Assembly: GCA_902462495.1 (NCBI GenBank)
Contig: CABQCC010000076.1
Span: 1-6,971 of the forward strand
DNA length: 6,971 nucleotides
Origin: an uncultured Eubacterium sp.
GTDB lineage: Bacteria; Bacillota; Clostridia; Oscillospirales; Acutalibacteraceae
Direction of reading: 5' to 3'
In this document: one piece after another, positions 6,029 to 6,971 of the stretch
Layout: each line of letters opens with the position of its first letter
How positions within the stretch are numbered: position 1 is the stretch's first letter
Notes under the pieces: generated by a model
What the model saw: the letters and a program-made list of their open reading frames with translations, nothing else
The model's database searches: none
What the model was told of the DNA's origin: nothing
Program-made: the position numbers and the translations under genes

Positions 6029-6971
6029 ATGTTTGATAAGCTTGAAGAAGTAGAAAAGAGATTTGAAGAAGTGAATGAGCTTGTTTGTCAGAGCGAGGTT
6101 GTGGCAGATATGGAACGCTACACCGCTTTGATGAAAGAAATGAAACAGCTCACTCCGATTGTTGAAAAATTCAGAGAATACAAAACCGCAAAGCAAACAA
6201 ATGAGGAAAGCCGTGAAATGCTCGGCGACAGCTCTCTTGACGAAGATTTTGCCGCTATGGTAAAGGAAGAATTCGAGAGCAGCAGGGACGAAATGGAGCG
6301 ACTCGGCGAAGGACTCAAGGTGCTTCTCCTTCCTCGTGACCCTAACGATGACAAGAATGTTATTGTTGAAATCCGTGGCGGTGCAGGCGGTGAGGAAAGT
6401 GCACTATTCGCAGGTGTGCTTTATCGTATGTATTCTATGTACGCAGAGTCAAAGGGCTTCAAGACAGAGGTTTTGTCTGCAAGCGAAACAGGACTTGGCG
6501 GATATAAAGAAATCAGCTTTAGCATCACGGGCGACGGCGCTTATTCAAGATTTAAGTTTGAATCGGGCGTTCACAGAGTTCAGCGTGTGCCTGAAACGGA
6601 AAGTCAGGGCAGAATTCACACTTCAACAACAACCGTTGCGGTGCTTCCCGAAGCAGAAGAGGTTGACTTTGAAATTCTTGACAAGGATTTGCAGATAGAC
6701 ACATTCCGTGCTTCGGGTGCGGGCGGTCAGCACATCAACAAAACATCATCCGCCATCAGAGTAACACATATTCCGACAGGAACGGTTGTTGAATGTCAGG
6801 ACCAGCGTTCACAGCACCAAAACAAAGAAAAGGCGCTTCTTGTGCTCCGTGCAAGACTTCTTGATGCCGAAAGAGAAAAGCAAAATGCAGAAATCGCAGG
6901 CGAACGCAAGGCGCAGGTAAGAGCGATTACACCGGGTCAAGCAGTTGTTTTATATGACGGTGATTATGTTC
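6029..6971 (+). CDS. prfA: Peptide chain release factor 1 (RF1), 3' end replaced by an MnmA-like segment; open at right edge
   Basis: RF1 recognises UAA and UAG stop codons in the ribosomal A site and triggers release of the finished protein. The start ATG has GAGGA 6 bases upstream. The N-terminal coiled region is at 1-105 and continues into GGAGGEESALFAG (117-129). The stop-codon recognition tripeptide PxT is PET at 188-190 within HRVQRVPETESQGRIHTS, which marks it as RF1 rather than RF2 (SPF). The catalytic GGQ is at 232-234 in SGAGGQHINKTSSAIR; its glutamine is normally methylated by PrmC. Up to RKAQV (residue 297) the match is ordinary. After that the expected GTGDRSERIRTYNFPQ-like segment is absent, and the frame continues as RAITPGQAVVLYDGDYV, which is MnmA-like. 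A normal RF1 has about 355-360 residues, so about 60 are missing. A contig misjoin is the likely cause. The last codon is incomplete. Confidence 0.93.
   Translation, partial: MFDKLEEVEKRFEEVNELVCQSEVVADMERYTALMKEMKQLTPIVEKFREYKTAKQTNEESREMLGDSSLDEDFAAMVKEEFESSRDEMERLGEGLKVLLLPRDPNDDKNVIVEIRGGAGGEESALFAGVLYRMYSMYAESKGFKTEVLSASETGLGGYKEISFSITGDGAYSRFKFESGVHRVQRVPETESQGRIHTSTTTVAVLPEAEEVDFEILDKDLQIDTFRASGAGGQHINKTSSAIRVTHIPTGTVVECQDQRSQHQNKEKALLVLRARLLDAEREKQNAEIAGERKAQVRAITPGQAVVLYDGDYV
6920..6971 (+). other. mnmA: MnmA (tRNA 2-thiouridylase) C-terminal fragment joined in frame to prfA
   Basis: The last 17 full codons encode RAITPGQAVVLYDGDYV. The pattern RA(I/V)TPGQxxVxYdGdxVlGGG is the well-known C-terminal signature of MnmA/TrmU, which 2-thiolates U34 of the Lys, Glu and Gln tRNAs. 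No part of RF1 has this motif. The other two frames after 6919 give neither RF1 nor a better match, so a simple frameshift does not explain it. The junction lies at about 6914-6922. The fragment is cut by the window edge before the expected GGG, so only the motif supports the identification. Confidence 0.72.

Noticed and set aside
5804..6196. A 130-codon open frame on the minus strand
   Set aside because: It is antisense to DUF951 and the prfA start, both recognisable families on the plus strand.
6917..6971. A simple frameshift as the cause of the odd prfA end
   Set aside because: Neither of the other two frames after 6919 encodes the RF1 GTGDRSERIRTYNFPQ-like segment, while the existing frame gives a coherent MnmA motif.

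Overview
The window looks like a chromosomal fragment from a low-to-moderate-GC Gram-positive anaerobe, most probably a gut-type Clostridia (Oscillospiraceae/Ruminococcaceae-like). The grounds are strong AGGAGG-type ribosome binding sites, sigma-A promoters with extended -10 boxes, a TTG start on a DUF951 gene, a stand-alone three-domain S1 protein, and a stacked-hairpin intergenic repeat of the kind common in gut Clostridia. The lineage is an inference from style and gene content; no marker gene pins down a species.

Layout. Positions 1-152 are intergenic: a stacked-hairpin repeat cut by the left edge (1-73) and a perfect 11-bp hairpin (117-143). On the minus strand, read right to left, a GPH-type (MelB-like) major facilitator transporter (1150-2691) has a clear promoter and is followed after 13 bases by a membrane-anchored protein of unknown function (153-1136). 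These two form a tight operon. A hairpin with T-runs on both sides (2826-2856) separates it from a 595-residue membrane protein (2868-4655), also on the minus strand, with its own promoter and an almost perfect Shine-Dalgarno. Its outer part is a tandem duplication carrying aspartate-rich, calcium-site-like loops. Next on the minus strand is a three-S1-domain RNA-binding protein (4796-5701). Divergent from it on the plus strand, behind a near-consensus promoter, are a DUF951 protein (5825-6010) and prfA, encoding peptide chain release factor 1 (from 6029 to the right edge).

How the genes relate. The right-hand part (S1 protein, DUF951, prfA) is translation or RNA housekeeping. The left-hand part is envelope and transport: a probable sugar or sugar-conjugate transporter co-expressed with an anchored extracytoplasmic protein, then an unrelated anchored protein. 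No mobile element, CRISPR array, tRNA or riboswitch was found. No gene-free stretch exceeds about 180 bases; the parts of the gaps not listed as features (74-116, 2756-2825, 4725-4795 and 5732-5760) are AT-rich or plain sequence in which I see nothing further.

The most striking point is at the extreme right. The prfA frame stays open, but after residue 297 it stops looking like release factor 1 and becomes RAITPGQAVVLYDGDYV, the C-terminal signature of the tRNA 2-thiouridylase MnmA. The essential RF1 segment expected there (GTGDRSERIRTYNFPQ-like) is missing. A misassembly close to a contig end is the most likely explanation; a real gene fusion is possible but less likely. The left edge falls in a repeat, another typical place for a contig to break. 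I see no convincing new defence or mobile system here; the less ordinary biology is the atypical transporter with its partner, the duplicated-domain membrane protein, and a possible leader hairpin on the S1 gene.
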